A stretch of DNA of 64,000 bases from Pyricularia pennisetigena (Eukaryota > Ascomycota > Sordariomycetes > Magnaporthales > Pyriculariaceae), in NCBI RefSeq assembly GCF_004337985.1, contig NC_043741.1:7730032-7794031 (forward strand). The letters are read 5' to 3'. The notes under the pieces were generated by a model that was given only the letters and a program-made list of their open reading frames with translations, searched no databases and was not told where the DNA came from. The position numbers and the translations under genes were made by a program. Of the stretch, positions 45,401 to 55,726 are shown piece after piece (position 1 is the stretch's first letter; the number at the start of each line of letters is the position of its first letter).

Positions 45401-47090
45401 CCGCTTCTCGCTGCCCACGCCGGTTTACATTGGCATCTACGCCGGGCTGGCCGTCGCTCAGGTGGTGCTGCTATTTGGATTCATGGTCGCCCTTTCAGTG
45501 TTGGGGACGAGGGCATCGAGGTCCATGTTGCACCAGGCAGTGACGAGGGTGCTGCGCGCGCCCATGTCCTTCTTCGACACGACGCCCCTGGGCCGCATCA
45601 CGAACCGATTTTCCCGCGACGTCGACGTCATGGACAACAACTTGGCCGACGCCATGCGCATGTACTTTTTCTCCGTTTCGGGAATATTGTCCACGTTTGC
45701 ACTCATCATTGCCTTCTTCTACTACTTTGCCGCCGCGCTCGTGCCCCTATTTTTCGTCTTTTTAGCTTCCACAGCCTACTACCGCGCTTCTGCTCGCGAG
45801 GTCAAGCGGTTCGAATCGACGCTCCGGTCCAACGTGTTTGCAAAGTTCGGCGAGGGTCTCAGCGGCGTGGCTTGCATTCGAGCCTACGGACTCCAGGACC
45901 GCTTCGCTGCCGATCTCAGGGTCGCCATCGACGATATGAACTCGGCCTACTACCTGACATTTTCGAACCAGAGGTGGTTGTCCATCCGTCTCGACGCCAT
46001 CGGCAACGCGCTCGTCCTGACGACGGGCGTGCTGGTGGTCACTAACCGCTTCGACGTGCCACCGTCCATCGGCGGGCTCGTGCTCAGTTACATCCTCGCC
46101 ATTGTACAGATGATCCAGTTCACCGTCCGGCAGCTGGCCGAGGTGGAGAACGGCATGAACGCCGTCGAGCGGCTGCGGTACTACGGCCGGGAGCTCGAGT
46201 CGGAGGCGCCGCTCAAGACCATCGAAGTAGCGCCCTCGTGGCCCGAAAAGGGCGAGATCATCTTTGAGAACGTCGAGATGCGGTACAGGCCCGGCCTCCC
46301 GCTGGTCCTGCGCGGTCTGGACATGAAGGTTCGCGGTGGCGAGAGGATTGGTATCGTGGGCAGGACGGGCGCCGGCAAGAGCAGCATCATGAGCGCCCTG
46401 TTCCGACTGGTCGAGCTGTCCGGCGGCAAGATCACCATCGACGGCCTGGACATTGCCACGATCGGCCTGGGTGATCTCCGGTCCAGGCTGGCCATCATTC
46501 CACAGGACCCCACCCTGTTCAAGGGCACGGTGCGCAGCAACCTGGACCCATTCGGCGAGCACACGGACCTCGAGCTCTGGGGTGCGCTGAGGCAGGCGGA
46601 TTTAGTCGGGCCCGAGACGGGCAGCGGGACCGACACGTCGACGGCCATCCAAGAAAAGGAGGCCGGCGGCGGTGGCGGGCGTATCCAGCTCGACTCGGTG
46701 GTGGAGGAAGACGGGCTCAACTTCTCGCTCGGGCAGCGGCAGCTGATGGCGCTGGCGCGGGCGCTGGTCAGGGCCTCGCAGATCATCATCTGCGACGAGG
46801 CGACCTCGAGCGTCGACATGGAGACGGACGCCAAGATCCAGGCCACCATGGCGGTCGGGTTCCGGGGCAAGACGCTGCTATGCATCGCGCACCGGCTGCG
46901 GACCATTGTCGGCTACGACCGCATCTGCGTCATGGACCAGGGCCGGATCGCCGAGCTGGGCGAGCCCGCGGAGCTGTTCAGGATGGAGGGCGGCATCTTC
47001 AGGGGCATGTGCGAGCGGAGCGGCATAGGCGAGAGGGACATATTGGCTGCGAGGGAGGGGTTGGGCGTCGCTGGTGGTGCTGACGAATGA
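42499..47090 (+). CDS. ABCC (MRP) family full transporter, Yor1-type, 2 exons, 1,502 aa
   Basis: ATP-driven exporter of organic anions or drugs, predicted in the plasma membrane. Exon 1 42499-44651, intron 44652-44734 (83 bp, GTATGT..GGTAG with a GCTAAC branch site), exon 2 44735-47090. The splice restores REVIKACALQPDLDMLPNG and 1,503 codons. It has no TMD0, which with the FLSKLLFSWQGPLMKTGYRR region points to the Yor1 branch rather than Ycf1. TMD1 is at about 215-560 with a Lys/Glu/Asp-rich insert (about 320-350). NBD1: Walker A GSVGSGKSSLL, signature ISGGQKQRL, Walker B MVLMDDPLSAVD, with Asp instead of Glu at the catalytic position as usual for ABCC. NBD1 is preceded by a charged insert near 590-625. 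TMD2 is at about 930-1210. NBD2: GRTGAGKSSI, LNFSLGQRQL, IIICDEATSSVD. All ATPase motifs are intact. Confidence 0.92.
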
Positions 47091-47600
47091 TGACCATGAT
47101 GACCAAGTAAATATAATTTTAGTCATGTATAGACATATCAAGTAATACCTAAAAAAAAAATCGGAAGTTGGCCGACGGTAGAAGGGATGGGTGCAATAAA
47201 CCGTGTCTCGCGAGTCTTGACTCTCAAGTTTGTGTTTTATGAACCAGGGATGAGGTGATGTCTTAACACACAGGCAGGGAACAAAAAGCAGGACTGCAAG
47301 CAGAAACATGAGAAGAACGGTGCTGTCGAAACGGAGATTCGGATCTCTCAAGACTCCAGAAAAACGAACTCTCGCTTACAGGGATCAGGGTCCCGGCCAT
47401 TGCGGAACTAAGTCGTCAAAAAGGTAGTATGTCAGCCAGTCACCTACAATTTCGCATCAAAACAGAGCCGAGTCGCTCGGACGAGCAGATACAAGTCACG
47501 CTGCGAGGAGCTCAACAACAGACGACGGATGCCCTCGTAAAACCTTCCGATAGATGTGATAAGACCCTTTTTCATTACTTTGTGTTATTTATTTATTTAT

Positions 47601-47638
<38 letters not shown>

Positions 47639-47865
47639 CTAACCTCGTCCCGGCATCCTCATTATTTGGAGAAAAGGAAGAAAAAAGTAAAAAACACCCC
47701 GCACGCACCAGAGCAGATCCCCTGCGCATACTTGATGCCGTAACGATCATTCAGGGCAAATTTTGTTTGGTATACAGACGAAACGAAAATTCAAGATCAT
47801 TTTTGGCCCACCCCACTACGTTGCCCTACCGCCCCCCGAAAAATAAAAAAAAAAAAAACAGTCCT
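47091..47865. other. Convergent intergenic region with A28 run
   Basis: 3' regions of the transporter and POM34. It contains T7A28 at 47601-47635. No gene. Confidence 0.7.
47608..47635. repeat. A28 homopolymer
   Basis: Twenty-eight A in a row, directly preceded by a T run. Confidence 0.9.
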
Positions 47866-48827
47866 TTACTGCAGCCAGCCGGCAGCACCTGAGCTCCTCC
47901 GTCCTTTCTCGTACAGGAATTTGCTGTTGAGGCCGACCGACGTACGTTTCCCCGACGGGCTTGGGGTGGCAGCTCCCGCGGCCGTCGACTGTCCAAACAA
48001 GCTCGACCCACTCGAGGCGCCCTGACTCAGCAGCCCGCCAGAAGAGATGCCACCGCTGCCGCTCAGGGACGACCTTCTGCCGTGCATCTTTTGGAAGAGC
48101 GGACTGCCGGCGCCGACGGGTGAAAAGGTCGAGCCGTTTAGCCTCTTGTTGTTGGCGGCGGCTGCGGCGGACGGACTTCCGGAGAGTGGAGAGCCGCTGA
48201 TGCTCTTGCTGCTGCCGACGGAGCCCGAGAGCGAAGGCGTGCGCGTGTAGCGCGGAGGTGTGCTGAAGACGGAGCCGGGTGTGGCGGGTGCAGATGAGGG
48301 CGGCAGGCCGAGGAGCTTGCGCTGCGTCGTCGTCAGGGGTATGTCCGAGAGGTCGTCCTTCTTGCGGAAGACTGGGAGGAGGGCGACGAGGATGTTGATG
48401 AGCGGAATGAGCTGCAGGCCGAGATTGGCCCACCATATCAGGGATCTTGTGGATTCGGAAAAGCTGGAACGGGAACTGGGGTTAGTACATGCTTCATTTC
48501 CGTCGGCCACGGCATTCGTCCGCCATGCCGCGCAAGGCCTTGAAAAGCTGTAAACAACGGGGGATGGGCCACCAACCTCCGTTCGTACTTTTGCACCGTC
48601 GCGTTCGTCTTGAAAAGGTGGACGATAACCAGCGCCGCGACGTTATACGCGATTATGCGGGCGTTCTTGTCGGTGAAGGTAGTGCGCTTCTGGCGCTTGG
48701 TGATCTCGGCCAGGCGCGGATGGGTCCAGTTGCCAGGGCTATCGACCGCCGGGCTCGGAGTCTGCTTCTTGGGCGTGCCGACCGGCGTCAGGCTGGAAAA
48801 GCCTTTGGAGATGGTGGTGGATGACAT
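47866..48827 (-). CDS. POM34: Nuclear pore membrane nucleoporin Pom34, 2 exons, 282 aa
   Basis: Pore-membrane protein that helps anchor the nuclear pore complex. Exon 1 48827-48577, intron 48576-48464 (113 bp, GTTGGT donor), exon 2 48463-47866, total 283 codons. The join gives QKYERRSFSESTRSLIWW. An acceptor 12 bp upstream (after CTAACCCCAG) would also keep frame and add four residues, but it lies only a few bases from the TACTAAC branch site. The first TM segment is at about 62-78 (IIAYNVAALVIVHLF), the second at about 93-115 (WWANLGLQLIPLINILVALLPVF), close together as in the NPCC/Pom34 family. Both tails face the same side and are Ser/Gly-rich. The C-terminal 150 residues are disordered with SGSP-type repeats. 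Divergent from the AMP-binding gene. Confidence 0.85.
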
Positions 48828-49861
48828 GGTGTACCGGAATGCTCAGCAGTGGTTGCCTGGCTAAAAGATGGTCGGTCTGGCGGACTGGGAAATAATGTGC
48901 GACCGAAAGTCGGGTAAACAGTAAAGTGTATAATATGCTGCTAATTCTGATGCTGCTGCTGCTGTGGGTTAGTAAATCTCGAGGCTTCCCTCGGACTTTT
49001 GCGCTCCTTCCTCCCCCAGGTCGTTGGCGGTCTTTGTCGCTGGCAAATTGCTGTTGTTTTTGTTTCGCGGGATTGAGATGATGGAGTTTTGGACCGAAAA
49101 GTCAACAATGGCAACGGGACCCCTGCAGGCATTCATGCAAGCACAGACCAGCTAACCCAAGTTGTCCCGAATGTCCCGTCCAGTACAAATGAAGTAAAGT
49201 AAGTACCTTTGTACCAGTCCAAATCAAGCCACAATCGTGAGTGACAAAACTAGTGAAGCTTAGGCAGTCTCAGTTTGATTTCTTCAACAGCAGTCATTTG
49301 TTTCGCTCAGCTGTCACTGCCTATCAGCTGTATAACGTTTCAAGATAAACCGATTCGAAGACTCAAAGTGCTTGCTTGTTTGTTGCTGACTTGGTGTCGA
49401 ACCTTTCAGGGTCTTGTTTAGTTGCGTACGTGCTACAGTAGTTGTTGTTGTCCAATCCAGTACCGCTGAATCAGAGTACCTAACCTTGCCCAATCCACCC
49501 AGCTAGCTAGCTGCCTAATTACGGAGATGCCAAGCCAGCTCCCACTATTCGGCATCCGACCCACATAAGTTTCTACAACCCCACCCATCATCGCTCACCA
49601 GTGCTTGCATCATCTTGAAACTTGCCCGAAGTTTACACCGGATTTCGTGTGGCGGGGACAAACCAAAGCTCCGAACCCGATATTATCCACGTATACATTG
49701 CGACGATTCCATCTACTCGCTGCATGGGAAATTTCATAGTCTTGTCTTTTTCTTCTTCTTCTTTTTGCAAGACCGTATCCGATTTGTGAGCGAAACGATA
49801 CCTGTTTCCCCACCTCTCAACTTTGGGAACTGCCGGCTATACCGAGACAAAGTCCGCAAAG
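48828..49861. other. Divergent promoter region between POM34 and the AMP-binding gene
   Basis: About 1 kb. There is a CAGCAG/CTGCTG-rich patch near 48947-48965. No gene. Confidence 0.6.
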
Positions 49862-51744
49862 ATGGGTGTCGACAGCTGGATGTGGGACATTGACCAGCAC
49901 CTCTCCCTTGTCCTCGGACAATGGAACGGCTACACCACAACAATCTTTACCCTTCTCCTCGGCATTTGGACATGGGCCCTCTTCACTCGCAAGGAGCCCG
50001 ACACGCACCCGATGCTGCTGGCCCGACAGGCCCAGTCTTCGCCTGTCCGGCAACCCGGCCAGTCGTCCGTCTATCGTTGTCATGCAGCACCACATGGCAT
50101 GCCTCTCAACAGCGGGCTCAACGTCAAGGACCCCGGTGCTTCCAAGTGGGCCAAGGGTCGGGATGGTGATCTGCGAGACATTTGGAGGCGTGCTGTAGCT
50201 GGCGTTCCCGAGGGTGAAGGTAATACCGGCGGCAAGGGGAAGCTGTTGACGGTCCATGGTGACAAGGTGCACGAGCAAAACCTCGGTAAGTTGCAGGGCT
50301 GCTGCTATGACTTTGAATGAACAAGCTGAGCTTGCTTAATGAATCGCTGGTTTTGTTTGTCTGCTGACACCTTCGATGCTAGACGACGTCACTCGCCAGA
50401 TCAACATCATCGGCCAGCACATCCTTGACCAGGGCGGCAACCGTGTGGCCATCTACCTCCCCAACTCGGTTGAGCTTCTCGCTGCTCTCTTTGCTTGCGC
50501 CTTCCACAACCTGACCGCCATTATTTTGCCCGTTGAACAACCAGAGGATGTCGTCATCTCGATGCTCCGCCGTTCGGCTGCAGACACCGTCATCGCCCTC
50601 CCGGGCGCCTTTCCCTTCGATCTCGTCGTCAAGAACTATCCCTCGCTCCGTAATGTCATCTGGGTCGTAGACGAGGGAAACCGCCACCTCGACTGGAATG
50701 AGGTACCCAAGGGCATGGGCGGAGCCGTCAACGTCGCCACGTGGCATGACCTCATCGCCGAGGCTCCCCAAGACGCCGGCAAGGAGTTGCCTCCGACCGA
50801 AGGCCAGAAGGACCCACGAGACGTGACGGTATTTTGGCAGAACAAAACCGGCGAGACGGAAGAGATGGTTCGCTTTACGACCGCGAACCTCGTTGCCGCC
50901 GTTTCGGCTCAGATCTTTGCCGTGCCCACGTCCCAGCGCCTCGGTCCCTCGGATCTGTTCCTCCCCGCTGCCCCGCTCTCGGACGTTTATACTTTGACCC
51001 TGACTCTTGCGGCACTCTATTCCAATAGCTCGGTCGCCCTGAACTCTGTTGCGGGACGGTCACGGGACCTGCAGATGGCAACCCGCGGCATCTCGCCGAC
51101 CGTCATAGTCGCTACCCCTGAGACGCTGCTCCAGACCCGCGCCGAGGCGGCCGACTCTCTCAAGTCTTTCATCGCAAGGACGGTGCACGGCTTCCAGACC
51201 CGCAGTCTCCAGAATGGTATCATGCCTGCCTCTTCGCTGTTGACTTCGTTCAACGACAGTCTCCGTCCCGCAATCGGCCGAACTCCGGGCAAGCTGCGAT
51301 TGATCTTTGTGGCCGAGCGCGTCGGCGCCGGCACGCCGCCCCTGTCATCGGCTGCACTGTCTGACTTGAGGATCCTGACTGGCGCGAGGGTTGTGTACGC
51401 TCTCACTGCGGCCAAGGTTGCGGGTGCCATTGCGCAGACGAGCTTTTACGACTACAGGATCAGTAAGGACGAGGGCGAGAAGGGGTGCTCGCACTTTGGG
51501 CCGCCCATGACGAGCACCGAGATTATGTTGAAGGATAAGGGGGTGCACAAGACCACGGACGACAAGATCGAAGGCGAGGTATGTTCAATTTGGTGGTTTT
51601 GACTTGTCTGCTGTTGAGGTTTGATATGCTAACCTGCCATGTGTCTTCCAGATCATTGTTCGTGGGCCGTCTGTCGCCGGTAACGAGGCTGCTCTAGGTG
51701 TTGTCGGTAGGATCTTGGACGACAACACGCTTGCATATGTCTAA
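49862..51744 (+). CDS. AMP-binding-fold (acyl-CoA synthetase-like) membrane protein lacking the usual catalytic motifs, 3 exons, 570 aa
   Basis: Exons 49862-50285, 50383-51578, 51652-51744. Introns are 97 and 73 bp with GT..AG ends, total 571 codons. A TM segment at about residues 22-42 (TTIFTLLLGIWTWALF) suggests ER or lipid-droplet membrane anchoring. The AMP-binding fold is recognisable at about 140-540 (VAIYLPNSVELLAALFACAFHN, FTTANLVAAVSAQIF, DLFLPAAPLSDVYTLTLTLAALY). The P-loop-like SSGTTGxPK is replaced by FWQNKTGETEE, and the YGxTE and ...D... motifs are not visible. The end (IIVRGPSVAGNEAALGVVGRILDDN) stops where a C-terminal ligase domain would begin. I infer a non-catalytic or strongly diverged relative of long-chain acyl-CoA synthetases. 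Confidence 0.8.
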
Positions 51745-51884
51745 GCCTTTCCGAGAAAGGCTATCATGGGAGATCTCCAAAGGCCTGTCTCTTGGTTAGA
51801 GAAACCGTGTATAATTTCCAAAACTATTGCAAATATTATTCAAGAATTTTAACGATGTTTACCAACAACCGTCATCAAGACGGT

Positions 51885-53321
51885 CTATAAGTGTGGGAAA
51901 TACATTGACCAAGGAATATGCACAAACACAGTAGCATCCACACGTCTCAGCTGCAAAAAACCTTCGAGCACTTGATACAACCTGGCCACGCCATACAAAA
52001 CTGCTATAGGCGCGATCGTCCAGAATTCCCAAGCGAGTGGCAATTCGATGGCCTTTCTTGGCGCCGGTGCGGCTTTCTCCTGCTCCCTGCTGCTTTGCAA
52101 ATCAAGTATAGCCAGCTTCTGCGGATTGACCATTAAAAGATACAGACGACGCCACCGTCCAAGCCGCACCCACGACGCGGCCGTCTCGGCGACCCAAAAG
52201 AGGGCTGTAACCAGGAACAGGATCAGGCTCGAGGCGCGCCAGAGAATCTGCTCGGCCCGGGACGGAAACTCGAAATCCCAAGCCGCAAGGTGCAGGCCCG
52301 TGAACACCAGGGTCGCGAGGCAGACTAGGTACTCCTGTGCGCCGTAGGGGTCCATGGGGAAGCGGTCGTTTGGTATCCGCTGCAGGGGCCGCTCGGTGGG
52401 CAGGACGGGCATGCGCATAAAGGGCTGGACGTTGAGGGCCCAGCCGGGCCCGTTCTCGTCGACAAAGTCGAGCGGCGTCGTGTCCCACGGTCGACGGCCC
52501 GTGATCTCTGCCAGGGTGTGCGGGGAGCACAGGCGTATTGGGTGGCGGACGTCGACGGGCTTATGCAGCCACGTGTAGGCGGTCATGAGCGAGCAGACGA
52601 CGATGGCGAGCGTGTTGAGCTCCAGCGTCGTCAGCACGAGGCCCTGCGCCGCCCGCGCGATGCACTCCACCACGAGGTAGCTAATTTGTATCGAGGTGAT
52701 GAGCTTGGCAAGGCGGTCCTGCTTGGATTTGTCGTTGACCTCTTCTGAAGTCGTCAAGGGGTATGCAAGGTGCTTGTTGACGACGAGCCAATGCAGCTGC
52801 TTCGCGTTGAGGGGGAACGAGATGCTTGAGTTGTTGTCTTGGGGATCCGGCGCCGTCTCGAGCACGAAGCCGCCCATGTCGGCAAAGAAGGCCAGCCGCA
52901 TTGTCCACCCTTGATGGCCTGAGTTGCGAAAGGCGGCGAGCGAGTGCCGAGCCCGAGACCATTGGCCAGCAGCATAGGTAAGCACGATCTCGGGGCCCAG
53001 GATGGCCAGGATCATCCACAGCAGTCGACGGCGGAACAGGACGAACCACGTGTCGGTAGGTGCCGGGACGTTGAGGCAGAGCAGTGTCCATACGCAGAGG
53101 AAAGTAGTGGCAATGCATGTCCAGACAACCTTCCAGGTGCCGCGTAGTGCTGGCTCCTCAACCCACCCAGGGACGGTACCGTCTTCCTGGACGGGTATCT
53201 GATGGCTCATGAGTGAGGAAGTTGAGGCATGGCGAGAATGAATTCCTGTTGGAAGGGCGAGGCTTAGAGGAAGAAGGACCATCAAGGAGAGGGCACCAGC
53301 GAGCTTGGGAAGCAAATACAT
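51885..53321 (-). CDS. Multi-pass fungal membrane protein of unknown function, 478 aa
   Basis: Single exon from the ATG at 53321. A signal-like N-terminus (MYLLPKLAGALSLMVLLPLS) is followed by about six to seven hydrophobic segments: near 66-85 (VVWTCIATTFLCVWTLLC), 100-118 (LLWMILAILGPEIVLTYAA), 222-240, 242-262 (LELNTLAIVVCSLMTAYTW), 345-365, 375-395 and 440-460. The motif TWKVVWTCIATTFLCVW with CLNVPAP is common in a fungal family of hypothetical membrane proteins, often with STAND or heterokaryon-type neighbours, but no biochemical role is known to me. Convergent with the AMP-binding gene (140 bp apart). Confidence 0.85.
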   Translation of the reverse strand: MYLLPKLAGALSLMVLLPLSLALPTGIHSRHASTSSLMSHQIPVQEDGTVPGWVEEPALRGTWKVVWTCIATTFLCVWTLLCLNVPAPTDTWFVLFRRRLLWMILAILGPEIVLTYAAGQWSRARHSLAAFRNSGHQGWTMRLAFFADMGGFVLETAPDPQDNNSSISFPLNAKQLHWLVVNKHLAYPLTTSEEVNDKSKQDRLAKLITSIQISYLVVECIARAAQGLVLTTLELNTLAIVVCSLMTAYTWLHKPVDVRHPIRLCSPHTLAEITGRRPWDTTPLDFVDENGPGWALNVQPFMRMPVLPTERPLQRIPNDRFPMDPYGAQEYLVCLATLVFTGLHLAAWDFEFPSRAEQILWRASSLILFLVTALFWVAETAASWVRLGRWRRLYLLMVNPQKLAILDLQSSREQEKAAPAPRKAIELPLAWEFWTIAPIAVLYGVARLYQVLEGFLQLRRVDATVFVHIPWSMYFPHL

Positions 53322-53998
53322 GGCTCAAAACGGCATAACTGTTTCAACGAGGCATGGAAACACCCTCGAATTCACTCATGATATATGATGCGCGATGTTC
53401 GCAGTATTTCTGAGGAATCCGACTACGGCGCCGAGATATAAACGTTGCGCAGCTGCAGGCCTTTCCCAGCATCCGACATGCCAACAGCGTCTGCGGCGGT
53501 TATGCAATGCAAGTTGGACCGACCATCCGGCCTCGGAAAAGACCCTAAAACATATGATCGATGAAGAGTTTACGCGACGTATAAATAGCAGACCCGTTGT
53601 CGGCATGGACAGCGCTTCAGTCGGGCGCCTATCTCGAGGATAGAATTGGCCTCCCTCTACGTGTGGAGCAAGTAACTCTGGTCCAGCCAGGGGCTGTCCA
53701 GACCTGAGTCAAGGTGCTAACAGGGGGGCCTTACAGGGGCCCCCACAGGGGCTCATATGGCCGCACACGCCAAGACAGCAGAGGCGAACAACCAACAACA
53801 ACCACATACGGTGCAGTCGCTAAGCGCCCGCGGGTCAACTTTGTAGTTTGGATTATCCACAACTGAAGGCGGGGGAATTCATTGCCCACCAGTTTCGCTC
53901 ACTCGCTACTATCTACATATCCCCCACACCACAAACGTTGCGCTGACAAGGTACATTCATAATGTTGTAAATCCAGCGACTTCTTACAAACTCTCAAA
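53322..53998. other. Divergent promoter region
   Basis: Between the membrane protein (minus) and the hydrolase (plus). No gene. There is a G/C-rich patch with repeated AGGGGCC-like words near 53720-53755. Confidence 0.6.
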
Positions 53999-55192
53999 AT
54001 GGACCTTTCGCCTCTTTGGACGACTTTGTACGTCTTGGCAGGCATCTTGGGATCATACATTGCGTTTGTTGCCCTCCTCACGATACCTGCCTGCCAGAAT
54101 CAGGTCATCTACCTCAACGCTGTCACGCTGACATGGTTCAAGAATGTGTCAATTCCTGAGCAATGGGGTTTCCTTCACAACCAAGTGACGCCCTTTACCC
54201 TCAAAACGCCAGATGGCGAGACTCTGCACGCTTGGCACATCTTACCGCTGGGCCTGTATGAGCAACATGAGCATGAACTCGTCAAGGAACCCGAGGGAAT
54301 GGCTCCAAATATCACCACTCGCCTATCTTTTCGGCTACTGCGCGACGACCCTGAGGCTCTTCTGGTGCTCTACTTTCACGGAGCAGCCGGCACTCTTGCC
54401 TCGGGTTTCCGCCCACCCTGCTACCGTGCTCTTTCGGCCACTTCACCCTCCAAAATCCACGTTGTTGCCATCGACTACCGGGGCTTTGGCTCCAGCAGCG
54501 GAAGCCCTTCGGAAACAGGCTTGCTCACCGACGCCTTGACCCTGGCCTCCTGGGCCGCAGACACAGCCGGCATCCCGCCCTCGCGGATCGTCCTCTTTGG
54601 CCAGTCGCTGGGCACCGCCGTCGCCATATCCCTGGCGCACCACCTCGCACTGAGGCCGACGGATCCCGTGTTTTTCAAGGGCATGGTCCTGGTGGCCCCC
54701 TTTGCAGACGTCGAGCTGCTGACGGCCACGTACCGTGTAGCGGGCACGATCCCGCTCCTCAGCCCGGTCGCGCGCTTTCCGCGGCTGCTGGCACTGCTGA
54801 ACAAGTTCATCATGTCCAAGTGGCGAAGCAGAGAAAAGCTCGCCAGCCTGATCAAAAGGGCCGAGGAGGAAGGCGGCGGTACGGGGCGGAGGTATCACAT
54901 CGACATCATGCACGCCGAGGACGACTACGACATACCCTGGTCGCACAGCGAGCACCTCTACCACGCGGCCGTAGATGCGGCCAGGGCCGGCGGCGGCGGC
55001 GTCTCGTTTGAGGAGCTGGATAGAGAGAAGGGCGCGACCAGGCGTGCTTTGGGCGCTGGCGGGTGGGTGGCTTCTCACGAGACGGCGAGGGGGTTGGTGA
55101 GGGAGCACATTCTAAAGCACGGGCTGCACGACGTCATCATGTCGTTTCCGGTGATTGGGCTGGCTATCGCAAGGGCGTTTCGGGGTGTGTAA
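53999..55192 (+). CDS. Alpha/beta hydrolase, ABHD12/Bem46-like, 397 aa
   Basis: Membrane-anchored serine hydrolase, probably a lysophospholipase or monoacylglycerol-lipase relative. Single exon. The N-terminal TM segment is at about residues 5-30 (LWTTLYVLAGILGSYIAFVALL). The hydrolase core is at about 115-370: oxyanion region LVLYFHGAAGT, then VVAIDYRGFGSSSGSPSE, nucleophile elbow GQSLG, acid in HAEDDYDIPW, and His in SHETARGLVREH or the following HGLHD. Arrangement and spacing are those of ABHD12/Bem46 proteins. The start at 53999 gives a typical short cytosolic tail before the TM segment. Confidence 0.9.
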   Translation: MDLSPLWTTLYVLAGILGSYIAFVALLTIPACQNQVIYLNAVTLTWFKNVSIPEQWGFLHNQVTPFTLKTPDGETLHAWHILPLGLYEQHEHELVKEPEGMAPNITTRLSFRLLRDDPEALLVLYFHGAAGTLASGFRPPCYRALSATSPSKIHVVAIDYRGFGSSSGSPSETGLLTDALTLASWAADTAGIPPSRIVLFGQSLGTAVAISLAHHLALRPTDPVFFKGMVLVAPFADVELLTATYRVAGTIPLLSPVARFPRLLALLNKFIMSKWRSREKLASLIKRAEEEGGGTGRRYHIDIMHAEDDYDIPWSHSEHLYHAAVDAARAGGGGVSFEELDREKGATRRALGAGGWVASHETARGLVREHILKHGLHDVIMSFPVIGLAIARAFRGV

Positions 55193-55726
55193 AAACTACA
55201 TTTCATAGTATAGTATAGTATAGCACTTGAGCCGAATCAATTCGGAACTCCTATCCGAGATCCTACCCGAGATCCTGGCCGGCAGGGTCTCGGGCGGATG
55301 CCGATAGGAGGAGACGGCATGCAGAGAATATATACAAGGTATGCCACCGACAACCGGCAGGTAGCATTGCAGGACAAAAGGCAAGTTAGCTAACTCAATG
55401 TGGGGGTACTTGTCGTTGGATAGCTGGAATGCAGCCAGACTAACGTACGCCAAGAACCCAATGGTCAGTCTCGCCAATGGAAATACAGCTACTATATCTC
55501 CGTGGAGTATGGAATTGGTGGAGTGCAGTTTGCAAACGGAGATATAGAAGGAGGGGAGCCCGGTGGGATGATGGTAAGAGTGATGTGGCTTTTCGACTAC
55601 TTGGAACTGGTTTGGTGTTGTAGGGAAACCGAGCATTCATTATTTACTCGCATTTCCCCCCCGGAGTCGGTCAACACCTAGTCTAGTCTACACAATCTAG
55701 TCTGGTCTGGTCTAGATATTACAGCC
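55193..55726. other. Intergenic, upstream of the acid phosphatase
   Basis: No gene. There is a short TAGTATAG repeat near 55206-55222 and CTAG-rich words near 55678-55716. Confidence 0.6.

Noticed and set aside
39309..47090. Secondary-metabolite cluster built on the 2OG oxygenase, ABC transporter and regulator
   Set aside because: No core synthase is present, the spacing is large, and housekeeping genes (IES1, POM34) flank them. Co-location alone is not enough.
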